Assembly (NCBI RefSeq): GCF_008923205.2 | Contig: NZ_WBMS02000015.1 | Location: forward strand, 77,891-141,890 | From: Actinomadura physcomitrii | GTDB lineage: Bacteria > Actinomycetota > Actinomycetes > Streptosporangiales > Streptosporangiaceae | Reading direction: 5' to 3' | Length of the DNA stretch: 64,000 bases | In this document: piece after piece, positions 51,192-60,377 of the stretch | Position numbering within the stretch: the first letter of the stretch is position 1 | Layout: every line of letters begins with the position of its first letter | Notes under the pieces: generated by a model | What the model saw: the letters and a program-made list of their open reading frames with translations, nothing else | Database searches by the model: none | Told to the model about the DNA's origin: nothing | Made by a program: the position numbers and the translations under genes

Positions 51192-53848
51192 TTCTCGCCC
51201 TCCCCATCGCCTTCGATGCCGGGCGCGTCCAGGTCCGCGTCGTCGGCAGCGCCGGAGGTGGCGAACGACGGGTTGGTCAGTGCCCTCGGTCGGGCCGTGG
51301 GCGTCGGGCCGTGGTCTGTGGGCGTGTACGCCTCCCGTGAGGCTTGCCTGATCGCTTCGGCGCGGCCCGGAATGGGCTCGGGCAACGGGCGGGTGCGGAG
51401 TGTGAAGGCCCGCATGGGTGTGTCGTTGTGGATGATACGGGCGGCGGCCTGGTAACGGCCCAGGTGGCACAGGTCGTGCTCGCCGATCGAGCGGCCGGTG
51501 TGTTCGATCAGCGCGTGGGCGTCTTCGGGCGAGATCGCGAAGTACATCTTGTTGCGCGCGTCGGCGGACACGGCGTCGCGCAGGTCTCGGGGAAGCTGCG
51601 ACAGGTGCTGGTGCGCGATGATCAGCGAGAACCGGTACCCGCGGGCCTCGGCGAGGATGTCAGCGGCAGAGCCCGGAATGTTGAGGAAATTGTGCGCTTC
51701 GTCGATGTAGGCCACGGCGTCGCGGCGGGCGTCTTGAGGTTGATGGGCGCGGGGCGTGATGGCCTGCCAGGTGTGGGCCAGCAGGAGCGATCCCAGCAGC
51801 CGCGCGGCGTCCTCGCCGAGGATCCCCTTTCCGGCGCGGGCGAGAATGAGACCCCCGCTGTCGAGGATCTTGCCCAGGTCGACGGTGGAGGCCGAACCCG
51901 ACAGCGCGTCGCGGACGAAGGGGCGCATGAGCACGGCGCGCAGCTTGTTCATGATCGGGCCGGTCATGGCGCTGCGCCCGCCGGGTGACAGTTGGTTGTA
52001 GTCGCTCCAGAACCCTTGGAGCATGACGTCGTTGCCGAGTCGCGCGATCGTGCGGGCCCGGTAGGCGGCATCGGTCAGCAGAGTCGGGACGTCGGCCAGG
52101 CTGGCGTGCGGCCCGTACACCTTGGCCAGGGTCAGGCAAGCCGAGCGGAGCGCGTCGTCCATGCGCGGACCCCAGTTGGCGGCGAAGCAGCGCCGGAACG
52201 TGGTCACGATCGCCTCGACCGCGAACACCGGGTCGGGCCCCGCGAGGACGTTGATGCACGGAGGCCGCCCGGACTGGGCGGGATCGAACACCACCGTCTT
52301 GCCGACGGCTCGCTCCGGCAGCCGGTCTAGTACGTCGGTGATGAGGTCGCCTTTGGGGTCGATGACCAGCGCACCGCGTCCGGCTTGGGCGTCGGCGAGG
52401 ATCTGCCCGGCCAGGAAGGTCGACTTGCCGGTGCCGGTCTGGCCGAGAACGTGCATGTGCTGGCGGGCGCCGGCGATGGTGAGGCCGACCGGGCGAGGCG
52501 TCCCGGCGTCAGAGTCCCCGAGGATACGTACCGCCTGGCCAGGTATGCGGGCGGTGGGCACGGTCGGTGAGGGCAGCGATGAACGGGCTCCCGCACGGGT
52601 GATCCCGGGCGCGTCCAAGTCGTAGGGGAGGTGGGCCAGGGCGGCCAACTCGTCCACGTTCAGCAGGTAACCCCGCCCGAAGTGGCGGGTCGCCATCCGC
52701 TGGCCGGGCGCGAACATGCGTCGGGTACGCAGATGCTGGTCCCCGGAGGTGAACAGGGCGAACGAGGTGTAGATCGCATGTGCGCCTTTGTCGAGCATGC
52801 CGCGCACCTTGCGCTGAGCGTGCAGTTCGGCGACGCGTTCCGCGGTCGTGCCGGTCCTGTCGGCCCGGACCCCGTGACGTGTGGTGCCCCTGGCGTACCT
52901 GATCTCGACCTCGAACCGGGGCTTGCTCGCCTTGGCCAGGATCGCCCTCACCTGCTGGGCGCGCTCGGGATACAGCTGAGCGATCTCGCTGGACGTGGGC
53001 CGGCCGTGGGCAGAACCGGTGCCTGGGGTGATGAGGTCGAAGAAGGCCCCCTGCGCGCTCTTGGAACGGCCGCCTCTCAACCGGGAGGCGGTGCGGATCG
53101 CGCGGCGGGCGCGGCGTCCGGTGCAGGGGCGGGCCAGGATCTGCACGGCCGCGTAGTCACCCTTCTGCAGTCCCGCCATTGCGCCGAGCAGCGGCCGTAG
53201 CGGGTCGGCCTTGTGATCGGTGGCGAGCGGAAGGTCCTCGTTGTTACCTAGAGTCAGCTGCCCTCCGACGGCCAGGGCGTCGAGCGGGATCGGCGGTGCG
53301 GCGGCGCGGGTGGTGATGGTGGCGCCCGGCCAGGCGGCTTGGACGGACTTCTCGATCACGCCCGGCGCGATGGTGCCCGGTACCCACACCTGGAAGCGGA
53401 TGCCGTGCTCGTCGGCCACGTACTCGAACGCCAGATGCGGTTGCCCGAAGGTCCAGCGCTTCCACTTGGGGCCGAGTTGCCCGGCCTGGTGCTTCCACCA
53501 CGCCGCGGAGCTGTCGGCCTCCACGTTCGGCGGGATCGCGATCTCGACCACCCGTGTCGTGCGCGAGTGGTACCGGTTGCGCCACCGGGTGACCGCCACG
53601 CGGGTGCCGGTGACGGTCGCGCAGACGGCCAGGACGCCGCCGATGATCTCCGGCCCGTGGCGGGCGAGCAGGCCCAGCAGCAGCGTGGGCAGCTCCGGCA
53701 GCAGGTGGGCGTGGTCTTCCAGCCACCGCACGAGCGGGCTGGTGGGCTGGTGAGGTTCGGGCACGTCGGACACGTTCAGGTGGATCTCCTCCAGGAATGC
53801 GGACGATGTGGACGGTGCCGCCAGGTGATCGTGGATTCTCACACCCAT
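51188..53848 (-). CDS. TraG/VirD4-like conjugation ATPase (DUF87/AAA-like)
   Basis: About 886 aa from ATG 53848. A hydrophobic segment at ~55-80 anchors the N-terminus. The C-terminal half is a motor ATPase: Walker A VLGQTGTGKSTF (~467), Walker B-like GALVIDPKGDLI, then AVAYIDEAHNFLNIPGSAAD and the arginine-rich SLIIAHQHLSQLP sensor region. This matches type IV coupling/HerA-like proteins encoded by actinobacterial integrative elements. Together with the overlapping replication-relaxation gene it suggests DNA transfer capacity. Confidence 0.82.
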   Translation of the reverse strand: MGVRIHDHLAAPSTSSAFLEEIHLNVSDVPEPHQPTSPLVRWLEDHAHLLPELPTLLLGLLARHGPEIIGGVLAVCATVTGTRVAVTRWRNRYHSRTTRVVEIAIPPNVEADSSAAWWKHQAGQLGPKWKRWTFGQPHLAFEYVADEHGIRFQVWVPGTIAPGVIEKSVQAAWPGATITTRAAAPPIPLDALAVGGQLTLGNNEDLPLATDHKADPLRPLLGAMAGLQKGDYAAVQILARPCTGRRARRAIRTASRLRGGRSKSAQGAFFDLITPGTGSAHGRPTSSEIAQLYPERAQQVRAILAKASKPRFEVEIRYARGTTRHGVRADRTGTTAERVAELHAQRKVRGMLDKGAHAIYTSFALFTSGDQHLRTRRMFAPGQRMATRHFGRGYLLNVDELAALAHLPYDLDAPGITRAGARSSLPSPTVPTARIPGQAVRILGDSDAGTPRPVGLTIAGARQHMHVLGQTGTGKSTFLAGQILADAQAGRGALVIDPKGDLITDVLDRLPERAVGKTVVFDPAQSGRPPCINVLAGPDPVFAVEAIVTTFRRCFAANWGPRMDDALRSACLTLAKVYGPHASLADVPTLLTDAAYRARTIARLGNDVMLQGFWSDYNQLSPGGRSAMTGPIMNKLRAVLMRPFVRDALSGSASTVDLGKILDSGGLILARAGKGILGEDAARLLGSLLLAHTWQAITPRAHQPQDARRDAVAYIDEAHNFLNIPGSAADILAEARGYRFSLIIAHQHLSQLPRDLRDAVSADARNKMYFAISPEDAHALIEHTGRSIGEHDLCHLGRYQAAARIIHNDTPMRAFTLRTRPLPEPIPGRAEAIRQASREAYTPTDHGPTPTARPRALTNPSFATSGAADDADLDAPGIEGDGEGEK

Positions 53849-54345
53849 AAAGCACCGGCGTAGAGGCCAAAATTGTCCTCGAGGTCGAGAGAGATTACCG
53901 AGACCTGACCGAAGAAATTGTCCAAGCTCAAGGTGGCTCGGTTTGATGTATCGTGCGTTGGCTTTTATTCTCCTTGGCCTTGAAGTAGATGCGCCTTTGT
54001 TGTTCTCGCTGACGTGCACTCGCTAGCGTGCCTCCCTGGCTCGGCGGCCGTGCCGATCGTCGACCCTGTCTCTTCGCCCCTATATCTAGAAAGCGACCAG
54101 CTAGGGCCGCAGATTGGACCTTGCCCGGAGGTGAGGTTCTACTTCGATTTTCGTGAGGAGCCTTCTTGTCGGCCGCCGAAGTTCGTCGTAGGTGAGACGC
54201 AGACTCGGAAATCTGTAGCGATGTCGCAGGAAGTCCGCGAACCTTGATCAACTCTTGGCAGGAGGGACGGCCAATAACGGCGGTCTCGGCGGTGCTTTAT
54301 AGGTGAGAGGGGGAAGGGCGCCTGCCGATCCAGGCGGCCCGGCGC
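53849..54345. other. Non-coding region upstream of transfer and recombinase genes
   Basis: About 500 bases of mixed composition, noticeably AT-richer around 53880-54250. Divergent promoters for the TraG-like gene and the recombinase operon are expected here. No gene or clear repeat found. Confidence 0.4.
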
Positions 54346-54729
54346 ATGACCACGAACCAGCCCGATTCCACGACCAGCCACCCGCGCACGTCTCCACGTA
54401 CAGACGGCCGCCCGCCGGCCACACGCAGAAGATCGCCTCGCCACTCGCCCCGGCGCGGCCATCGCCGTTCGCCGTTCCCGGACTTGACCTCGGCCGACGA
54501 GTCGAGCGGTGATGACCACCGGTCCGCCACCGGGGCGGACCGCCCGCCATCCGGCACACAGCCGGACAACGGGGGAGCAGCAGGCACCGGGCCTGGGCGG
54601 TTGCGACTGGTCGCACCGGCCGAACCGCTACGCCTGACGCCCTACGCGGCCCGCGCGCTTCTGAGCCTCATGCTCGAAGTCCGTGCCCGCCGCGCCGCCG
54701 ACCACAGCGACGAGGAGACCGGTCAATGA
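54346..54729 (+). CDS. Hypothetical protein preceding the recombinase
   Basis: 127 aa, overlapping the recombinase start (ATGA). The first ~85 residues are low-complexity and rich in Ser, Pro, Thr and Arg; the end is helical (LTPYAARALLSLMLEVRARR). The overlap suggests co-translation with the recombinase, possibly as a directionality or accessory factor, but I recognise no domain. Confidence 0.5.
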   Translation: MTTNQPDSTTSHPRTSPRTDGRPPATRRRSPRHSPRRGHRRSPFPDLTSADESSGDDHRSATGADRPPSGTQPDNGGAAGTGPGRLRLVAPAEPLRLTPYAARALLSLMLEVRARRAADHSDEETGQ

Positions 54730-56606
54730 CCCAACAGCGACCCAGGACAACGGCACCCCTGCGGTTCGCCTTCTACGGGCGCGTGTCCACCGAAGACAAG
54801 CAGGACCCCACCGCGTCCAAGGCATGGCAGCTCCGGCGAGCGCAGACGCTGATCGAGAGCAACGGTGGCTGCATCGTTGTCGAGTACTTCGACGTCGACC
54901 GGTCCCGCTCGATCCCATGGGTACGGCGGCCGGAGGCCAGTCGGCTGCTGGAGGCGCTCAAGGACCCGAGCCGGGGCTTTGACGCGGTCGTCGTCGGGGA
55001 GCCGCACCGCGCCTTCTACGGAGGGCAGTACGGTCTGACCTTCCCGCTGTTCGACCACTACGGCGTCCCGCTGTGGGTCCCCGAGGTCGGCGGGGCCATC
55101 GACCCCGTCAACGAGGCCCACGACATGATCATGTCGATGTTCGGGGGCCTGTCCAAGGGTGAGCGCAACCGGGTACGGACCCGCGTCCGCAGCAGTATGG
55201 CGGCCATCGCCGCCACCGAAGGCCGCTATCTCGGCGGCCGTCCTCCGTACGGCTACAAGCTGGTGGACGGCGGCCCCCATCCGCACCCGGGGAAGGCGGC
55301 CGACGGCAAGCGCCTGTACAAGCTTGATATCGACCCCGACGCGGCATCGGTCGTCCGCCGTATCTACTGCGAGTACCTCGGTCTCGACGGCTCACCCGAG
55401 AAGGGACTGTTCGCCATCGCCGAGGGGTTGACACGAGACGGCATCCCCTGCCCCTCGGCCCACGACCGGGCACGCAACCGGCACCGGGAGGGACTGGCCT
55501 GGGCCAAGAGCGCCGTGAAGACCATCCTCACCAACCCCCGTTACACCGGCCACCAGGTCTGGAACCGTCAACGCAAGGACGAGGTCCTTATCGACGTCAA
55601 CGACGTCTCACTCGGCCACATCACCAAACTCCGCTGGAACGACCGCGACCAGTGGGTCTACTCCGCCAAGGTCGTCCACCCCGTCATCATCGACAAGGAC
55701 ATCTTCGACCGCATCGAGGGCAAGCTCGCCGTCCGCCGCTGCCAGACCGGCGGCACCAAGGCCCGGACGCAGAGCAAACACGCCTACTCGCTGCGTGGCG
55801 TCATCTACTGCGGGCTCTGCAAGCGCAAGATGCAGGCCCACACCTACAAGGAGTACGTCTACTTCCGGTGCCGCTACCCCGAGGAGTACGCGCTGGCCAA
55901 CAGGGTCAAGCACCCGCGCAACATCTTCGTCCGGGAACAGCAGGTCACGGCGCTCGTCGACCCCTGGCTCGCCAAGGCCCTGGCGCCGCATCGCATCAAG
56001 CAGACGATCGCCGACATCCAAGGCGCCCAGGAGCCGCCGACCAACACCGCCGCGATTCGTGCCAAGGCACAGATCGCCGACTGCGAGATCAAACTCGCGC
56101 GCCACCGCGCCGCGCTCGAGGCCGGGGCCAACCCGGCGACGATCGCCCAGTGGATGGCCGAGACCGAAGCCCAACTCGTCGCGGCCCGGGCCGAACTCCG
56201 CACGGCCGGTGTCCAGCGCCGCCGGATCTTGAGCGCCCAGGAAATCGAGGCACTCATCGCCGGACTGGGTGATCTTGTCCACGTCCTCAAGGACGCGAGT
56301 CCGCAGGCCCGTCAGGCGGTCTACCAGACGCTCGGCGTCCGGCTCGTCTACCACCCGGGCAAACAAGAAATCCGGGTCGAGGCTGACCTCGACCCGGATC
56401 GTGTCGTGACATCCATGACCCCGCATTTGGGGAAACGGTACGTGTCCGAGGGGCGACACGCCCCGACAGCACATGGCCCGCCCATTCACCGCTCGTCGTG
56501 CCCCACCACATTCCGGTTGGTGTGTAGCCAGCAACCAACCTGTCGGATATGGAACAGGCCCGCACGTAGGTTTGAAACCTGCGCGCGGGCTCAACATTAT
56601 CGTTAG
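54726..56606 (+). CDS. Large serine recombinase / integrase
   Basis: 626 aa. Resolvase domain with nucleophile Ser21 in FYGRVSTEDKQ. Recombinase domain GGRPPYGYKLVDGGP through TILTNPRYTGHQVWNRQRKD. Zinc ribbon YCGLCKRKMQAHTYK...FRCRY at ~360-395. A long coiled-coil region (~430-510) and final YVSEGRHAP. This is the architecture of phage/ICE integrases acting between attP and attB. It probably mobilises the 49-56.6 kb element. A deleted relative lies at 7010-7498. Confidence 0.87.
   Translation: MTQQRPRTTAPLRFAFYGRVSTEDKQDPTASKAWQLRRAQTLIESNGGCIVVEYFDVDRSRSIPWVRRPEASRLLEALKDPSRGFDAVVVGEPHRAFYGGQYGLTFPLFDHYGVPLWVPEVGGAIDPVNEAHDMIMSMFGGLSKGERNRVRTRVRSSMAAIAATEGRYLGGRPPYGYKLVDGGPHPHPGKAADGKRLYKLDIDPDAASVVRRIYCEYLGLDGSPEKGLFAIAEGLTRDGIPCPSAHDRARNRHREGLAWAKSAVKTILTNPRYTGHQVWNRQRKDEVLIDVNDVSLGHITKLRWNDRDQWVYSAKVVHPVIIDKDIFDRIEGKLAVRRCQTGGTKARTQSKHAYSLRGVIYCGLCKRKMQAHTYKEYVYFRCRYPEEYALANRVKHPRNIFVREQQVTALVDPWLAKALAPHRIKQTIADIQGAQEPPTNTAAIRAKAQIADCEIKLARHRAALEAGANPATIAQWMAETEAQLVAARAELRTAGVQRRRILSAQEIEALIAGLGDLVHVLKDASPQARQAVYQTLGVRLVYHPGKQEIRVEADLDPDRVVTSMTPHLGKRYVSEGRHAPTAHGPPIHRSSCPTTFRLVCSQQPTCRIWNRPARRFETCARAQHYR
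56441..56456 (+). repeat. Recombinase-associated 16-bp core, intact copy
   Basis: CGTGTCCGAGGGGCGA within the recombinase 3' coding end; identical at 7389-7404. A TCCGAGGGG-type end is also common in actinobacterial tRNA 3' ends, so an att origin is conceivable. Confidence 0.4.
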
Positions 56607-56754
56607 GTGCAGGAGGGTAGAAGGAAAGCAAGGTAAAGCTTCTTTTCCGCCTTGCGCCTGCTCGGAACCCGGTACCGGATCCGGAGCACGTCGCCGTTCC
56701 GGAGGCTGGGCGCTGGGAAGTGACCTGCCCGTCCAGCCGGATCGGCAGGTTGAC

Positions 56755-57036
56755 ATGGCCGTGACCTCGTTACGCTGTGCGGCTGCTGTGGTTGAGCGCC
56801 TGCATGAGGCCGACGACTTGCTGAGGGCCGCGCTGGGCCGAGGAGCTGGACCCGTCGGTCACCGCCGGGTCGGGCGACGTTGTCCAGAATCCGAGGCCGC
56901 CCGATACCGGGGCTTGAAACCTGAAAAAGACGCGGCCGCGCTCATGGGCCTGGCCGTCAAGCGCAACGTCCGCAGCCTGACCATGTACTTGTCGCGTGCG
57001 TTGGTGCGGGCCGTCGATGGCGCCTGGGTGCCGTGA
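56755..57036 (+). CDS. Small hypothetical protein (93 aa)
   Basis: ATG 56755, helical start (RCAAAVVERLHEADDLLRAALG) with a C-terminal AVKRNVRSLTMYLSRALV segment. A TTGACA at 56750 overlaps the start, so the true start could be a downstream GTG. No family. It lies between the integrase and the Argonaute operon, convergent with the latter. Confidence 0.35.
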   Translation: MAVTSLRCAAAVVERLHEADDLLRAALGRGAGPVGHRRVGRRCPESEAARYRGLKPEKDAAALMGLAVKRNVRSLTMYLSRALVRAVDGAWVP

Positions 57037-57111
57037 TGGCCGGGGCTCGCTACTGGGTACAGATTGGGTGCCTTGGCCTGTTGATTTTGGGCCTCTAGGT
57101 CCTCCTCCGTT

Positions 57112-58515
57112 CTACATGTAAAAGGCGTATCGCGCTTCTGGCGCCAAATCGTCGGGGAGGTCACGCAGGATGGCGCCGACCTCGTTGGCGAAGCGGACGG
57201 TGACTGGGAGCCGTTCGGCGAAACGTGCCGAGTTCCAGTTCATCTTGGTCAGGAGGAGCACCTCGCGGAGGAGGTCGTCGGCGGCGGAGTCCCCGATGTG
57301 GTCGGTGATCTGCACAGGGGTCGGGACGTGCCCGTGTGGATAGCGCCCGAGTGATGGAATGTACCCGGTGGTGTAGAGGTACCGGCGGTTGCCCAGTCTC
57401 AGGCAGGTGCCTCGGGGAGGTGGATAGTCGCCGTGGCGCATCAGGCGTACGCCGGTCGAGGGGGCCAGCGCCACCAGGTCGTATTCATAGTGGTTAAGTG
57501 CATCTTGGAATCCGGATAGTTCGTCGGGAAAGAAGCGCGACTGCTTGTGGACAACGAGCCTGCGGGGTGGGCGTTTCATGGTCTGGGTGTAGCGGTCGAC
57601 GACGTCGGTGATGAGCCTTGCGGCCTCGTCGGCGGGAAGGTGAGGCCACTTGCCCTTCCACTCAAACGGGTTACCTCGCAGGACGAACGCTTCGCCATTC
57701 TCGGCGAAGGCTTGGGCGACGCTGGTCCGCATTGCGGATCTTTCACCATGCGGTCGGTAGAACGTTACGCCGAGGTGGCAGGTTCCTTCAGGAATTCCCA
57801 CAGGTGCCCATGGGAATCCGCCGGACTTGAAGTAGATTGCAGTAAACAGGTTCCAAGCCAGATCGGCCGGGTGCTCGAGGTCGGAGGTGTGGGCATCGAG
57901 GTCGGACTCGATGGTCTCCTGCTGGAGCAACTGGGTTCGCAGTCCGCGCTGCATCGCGCGGGCTTTGATGCCGGCGCGCAAGTTCCACACCGTTTCGACG
58001 CCCCGGTTCATCTGATGCACGGCCCAGTACCGCTTCGTGATTGCTGCGGGAAGGGTGATGATCACGAGTGTGGGTGGAGAATCCAGACTCGCCAATTGCA
58101 TGAGCCGGTTGTCGATCACTTCAAGTAGGTGCCTCAGTCCCTCCAGCCGCCTCAGCCGACTACCGGTCAGGTCGCGGATCTCGCCGGCCGTGATCTTCGC
58201 CTCCGGTCCGTTGGTCCGCAGTTGTGAGGCGAACGGGCCGGCGAGTTGGAAACCGCAGAAGGGGTGATGGTCGTCGTTGCCGTCGACGCCTTCGGCCGCG
58301 CGGGATAGCCACGCACGGGCTTTGGCGATGCTGTCGCCAGTGCCGATGAAACCGACGGTCACCGACGAAGGGTGGTTGAAGTGGTCACGTGACCAGGGAC
58401 CTGAGGCTGGAATACCGACCTTGGGGTCGATGTGGGTAAGGCCGTTAGCAAAGGCCAACTCTGGCTCATCGAGCCACTGGACGGCCAGTTGTAGCGGCTT
58501 GAGCGGAAGAGTCAT
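57112..58515 (-). CDS. Short prokaryotic Argonaute (MID-PIWI)
   Basis: 467 aa, ATGA overlap with the HNH-APAZ gene upstream. There is no N or PAZ domain: it has the short-pAgo length. Residues ~100-215 are MID-like (YWAVHQMNRGVETVWNLRAG, then IKARAMQRGLRTQLL with the guide-5'-phosphate Lys/Gln pattern). Residues ~220-467 are PIWI, ending in the Argonaute C-terminus RYAFYM. The first catalytic Asp position in the PIWI core reads LGVTFYRP (Thr251), so slicing is not expected. As in other short pAgos it should bind a guide and sense invader nucleic acid, handing activation to the partner nuclease. Confidence 0.82.
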   Translation of the reverse strand: MTLPLKPLQLAVQWLDEPELAFANGLTHIDPKVGIPASGPWSRDHFNHPSSVTVGFIGTGDSIAKARAWLSRAAEGVDGNDDHHPFCGFQLAGPFASQLRTNGPEAKITAGEIRDLTGSRLRRLEGLRHLLEVIDNRLMQLASLDSPPTLVIITLPAAITKRYWAVHQMNRGVETVWNLRAGIKARAMQRGLRTQLLQQETIESDLDAHTSDLEHPADLAWNLFTAIYFKSGGFPWAPVGIPEGTCHLGVTFYRPHGERSAMRTSVAQAFAENGEAFVLRGNPFEWKGKWPHLPADEAARLITDVVDRYTQTMKRPPRRLVVHKQSRFFPDELSGFQDALNHYEYDLVALAPSTGVRLMRHGDYPPPRGTCLRLGNRRYLYTTGYIPSLGRYPHGHVPTPVQITDHIGDSAADDLLREVLLLTKMNWNSARFAERLPVTVRFANEVGAILRDLPDDLAPEARYAFYM

Positions 58516-59807
58516 CGGTCATCCTCGCTGTGTTCGGCGCCCCAGTCCCACTGGTTTTCATCGTCGAACTCCCAGGAACTGGCCAACGCGTCGAGGACAT
58601 CGTCCTCGTCACCGCTGTCGAGCATCGAGATTGGGTCGAAGCGTTTGTCGTCGATCTGCGGCCACCTGGCGTCAATGCTTGGGAAATCTCCGTCAATGGT
58701 GATGTTTTGTCGGCCCACCTCCAGGACTAGGCGTGCCTTGCCGTCGAGTAGGAAGTAGCGGAAGAAATGGACGGCGTCGAAGTAGCCCTCGTTGTACATG
58801 CGGGACTTGCGCTTGGTCACCTTGCGTCCGACCCGGCGCGGATCAAGCGGAGTGCGTCCGTCCTTGGTGAGGTGGAATTCTGGACGGATGGTCATGCCCC
58901 AGGTGTTGGGCGCGAACTCCTCAAAGCGGAGCTGCGCGGCCAAGTGCCACCAGATATTGCGCGGCTGCTCAGTGCGCTCGCCTTCTTGCCGGACGACTTT
59001 CTTCGCCCACTGGTTCCGGCCTGTCTTGGTCTTGGCTTCTACCCGGCGGGTGATTTTCTCGTGGTCGGCAATGAAGTGATAGCGGTCGTGGTCGCGGTCG
59101 TAGCGCACACCACGGCGCAGCAGGGCTCCACGTAGTGCCGCGTTCAGCAACCATACGTAGATGTTCCGGTCCTCGGACTTCAGCAAAGCCCCTGCGTTGA
59201 TCTGCTCAGCCGAGGCCGGGTCGACCACCTCCTTGAACGGGCCCTTGTTATCGGTGAGGTCATGAAATGCCCAAACCTCGCTTTTGGTCAGCACAAAGGG
59301 TAGTACCTGGTTGCGCATCGACCGTGGCAGGTGCTCACCGACCTCGGCGGCCGTGCGGAATTTTGAGGTCGCCTTCCAAACGATGTCCGGCAGCGTGGAG
59401 AGCGGCAGCAGCGACAGGTCGATCGTGTCGATAGCCAACGGCGGTGGAGTCGACCGTAGATCCTTGGGGGCCAGCCGTGCCTCATGATCGGCCTTGTACT
59501 TTGCGAGGACTTCCACAGAGTAAATCCGGGGGTTGCGGTCAACGATCAAGTGGCACTTCCCGCAGAACAAGGTCAGGTTCTCGACTGCGTCCACGTTGTC
59601 CACCAAGGGGACCGCACGGGACCGTGGGCCCTGCCGACCGACGCCCACGATGTGGGCGCGCTGTGCGAGCGTCACCGGTTGCTCTCCTTGGGCGACCTGG
59701 TCGGTGACTGTGTTCTTGCAGCCGGGGAAGGCGCATTGATTGCCGGACAGGGCGAACAGGCGATTGGTAACCGGGTCCGGGATGTTCTTGCGGTTCGGCG
59801 AAGCCAC
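58512..59807 (-). CDS. HNH nuclease-APAZ protein, partner of short Argonaute
   Basis: 431 aa, GTG 59807. The N-terminal HNH finger spans ~20-90: Cys25 and Cys30 (CAFPGC), His52 in RAHIVG, Asn77 in ENLTLFCGKCH, with Cys82, Cys85 and His86. Residues ~120-431 have no named motif I can verify, but length, position and partner fit an APAZ domain (Argonaute-associated), with VWAFHDLTDNKGPFKEV as a conserved-looking block. The gene precedes the PIWI gene with a 4-base overlap. I infer a two-component abortive-type defence in which guide/target binding by the Argonaute unleashes the HNH nuclease. Confidence 0.78.
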   Translation of the reverse strand: MASPNRKNIPDPVTNRLFALSGNQCAFPGCKNTVTDQVAQGEQPVTLAQRAHIVGVGRQGPRSRAVPLVDNVDAVENLTLFCGKCHLIVDRNPRIYSVEVLAKYKADHEARLAPKDLRSTPPPLAIDTIDLSLLPLSTLPDIVWKATSKFRTAAEVGEHLPRSMRNQVLPFVLTKSEVWAFHDLTDNKGPFKEVVDPASAEQINAGALLKSEDRNIYVWLLNAALRGALLRRGVRYDRDHDRYHFIADHEKITRRVEAKTKTGRNQWAKKVVRQEGERTEQPRNIWWHLAAQLRFEEFAPNTWGMTIRPEFHLTKDGRTPLDPRRVGRKVTKRKSRMYNEGYFDAVHFFRYFLLDGKARLVLEVGRQNITIDGDFPSIDARWPQIDDKRFDPISMLDSGDEDDVLDALASSWEFDDENQWDWGAEHSEDDR

Positions 59808-59814
59808 GAGTCCA

Positions 59815-59820
59815 ATGCTA
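59815..59820 (-). promoter_or_regulatory. Possible -10 element for leaderless Argonaute operon
   Basis: TAGCAT on the minus strand ends 7 bases before the GTG start of the HNH gene, fitting an actinomycete leaderless transcript. No clear -35 is visible. Confidence 0.35.
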
Positions 59821-60377
59821 GGCGCCAGGTCCGACAGTTCGGGTCATCGAACGCTCGGGGCAGCCACGCAGGCGACGCCTACAGGCCACCGGGGCTACCG
59901 GGCGTGCGTCCTCCTTGCGGGGGGTGTCGTAGGATTTCCCTCGATGCCGCCAAACCTGCAACCTTAACAGTCGAGTCTGAAAAACGGGGAAATCTGGCAA
60001 CCTGTACCGCGGGGAGCCTCAGGCGCTTTAGGCTAAGCAACGGCGGCCAGTTCATCTGACGCCCGGAGTTGGCTCCGGGCGGAGGGTCGACCAGACCGTC
60101 TCGATGAGCTTCAGAAGCGGCTCGCCTTTCGCACCCGAGACCTCCGAGATCGCGTGCGCGAGCCGGAGCGCCACCGCAGCGTCCGGTTTTCCGAACAGGT
60201 CGAGCTGGTTGAGGACCGCTGAGTATCCACCGGGCAGGGGGGTGAGATGCTGTGCGATCACGCACTCGGCGAGTTCCTGTACGTGCTCTGGGCTGGGAAG
60301 GGGTTCCGTTATTTCTCGACGGTGCTCGATCTGGCGCCTGAAACGATCAAGTATGGAGGTGTTGAAGCTCAGCCCTA

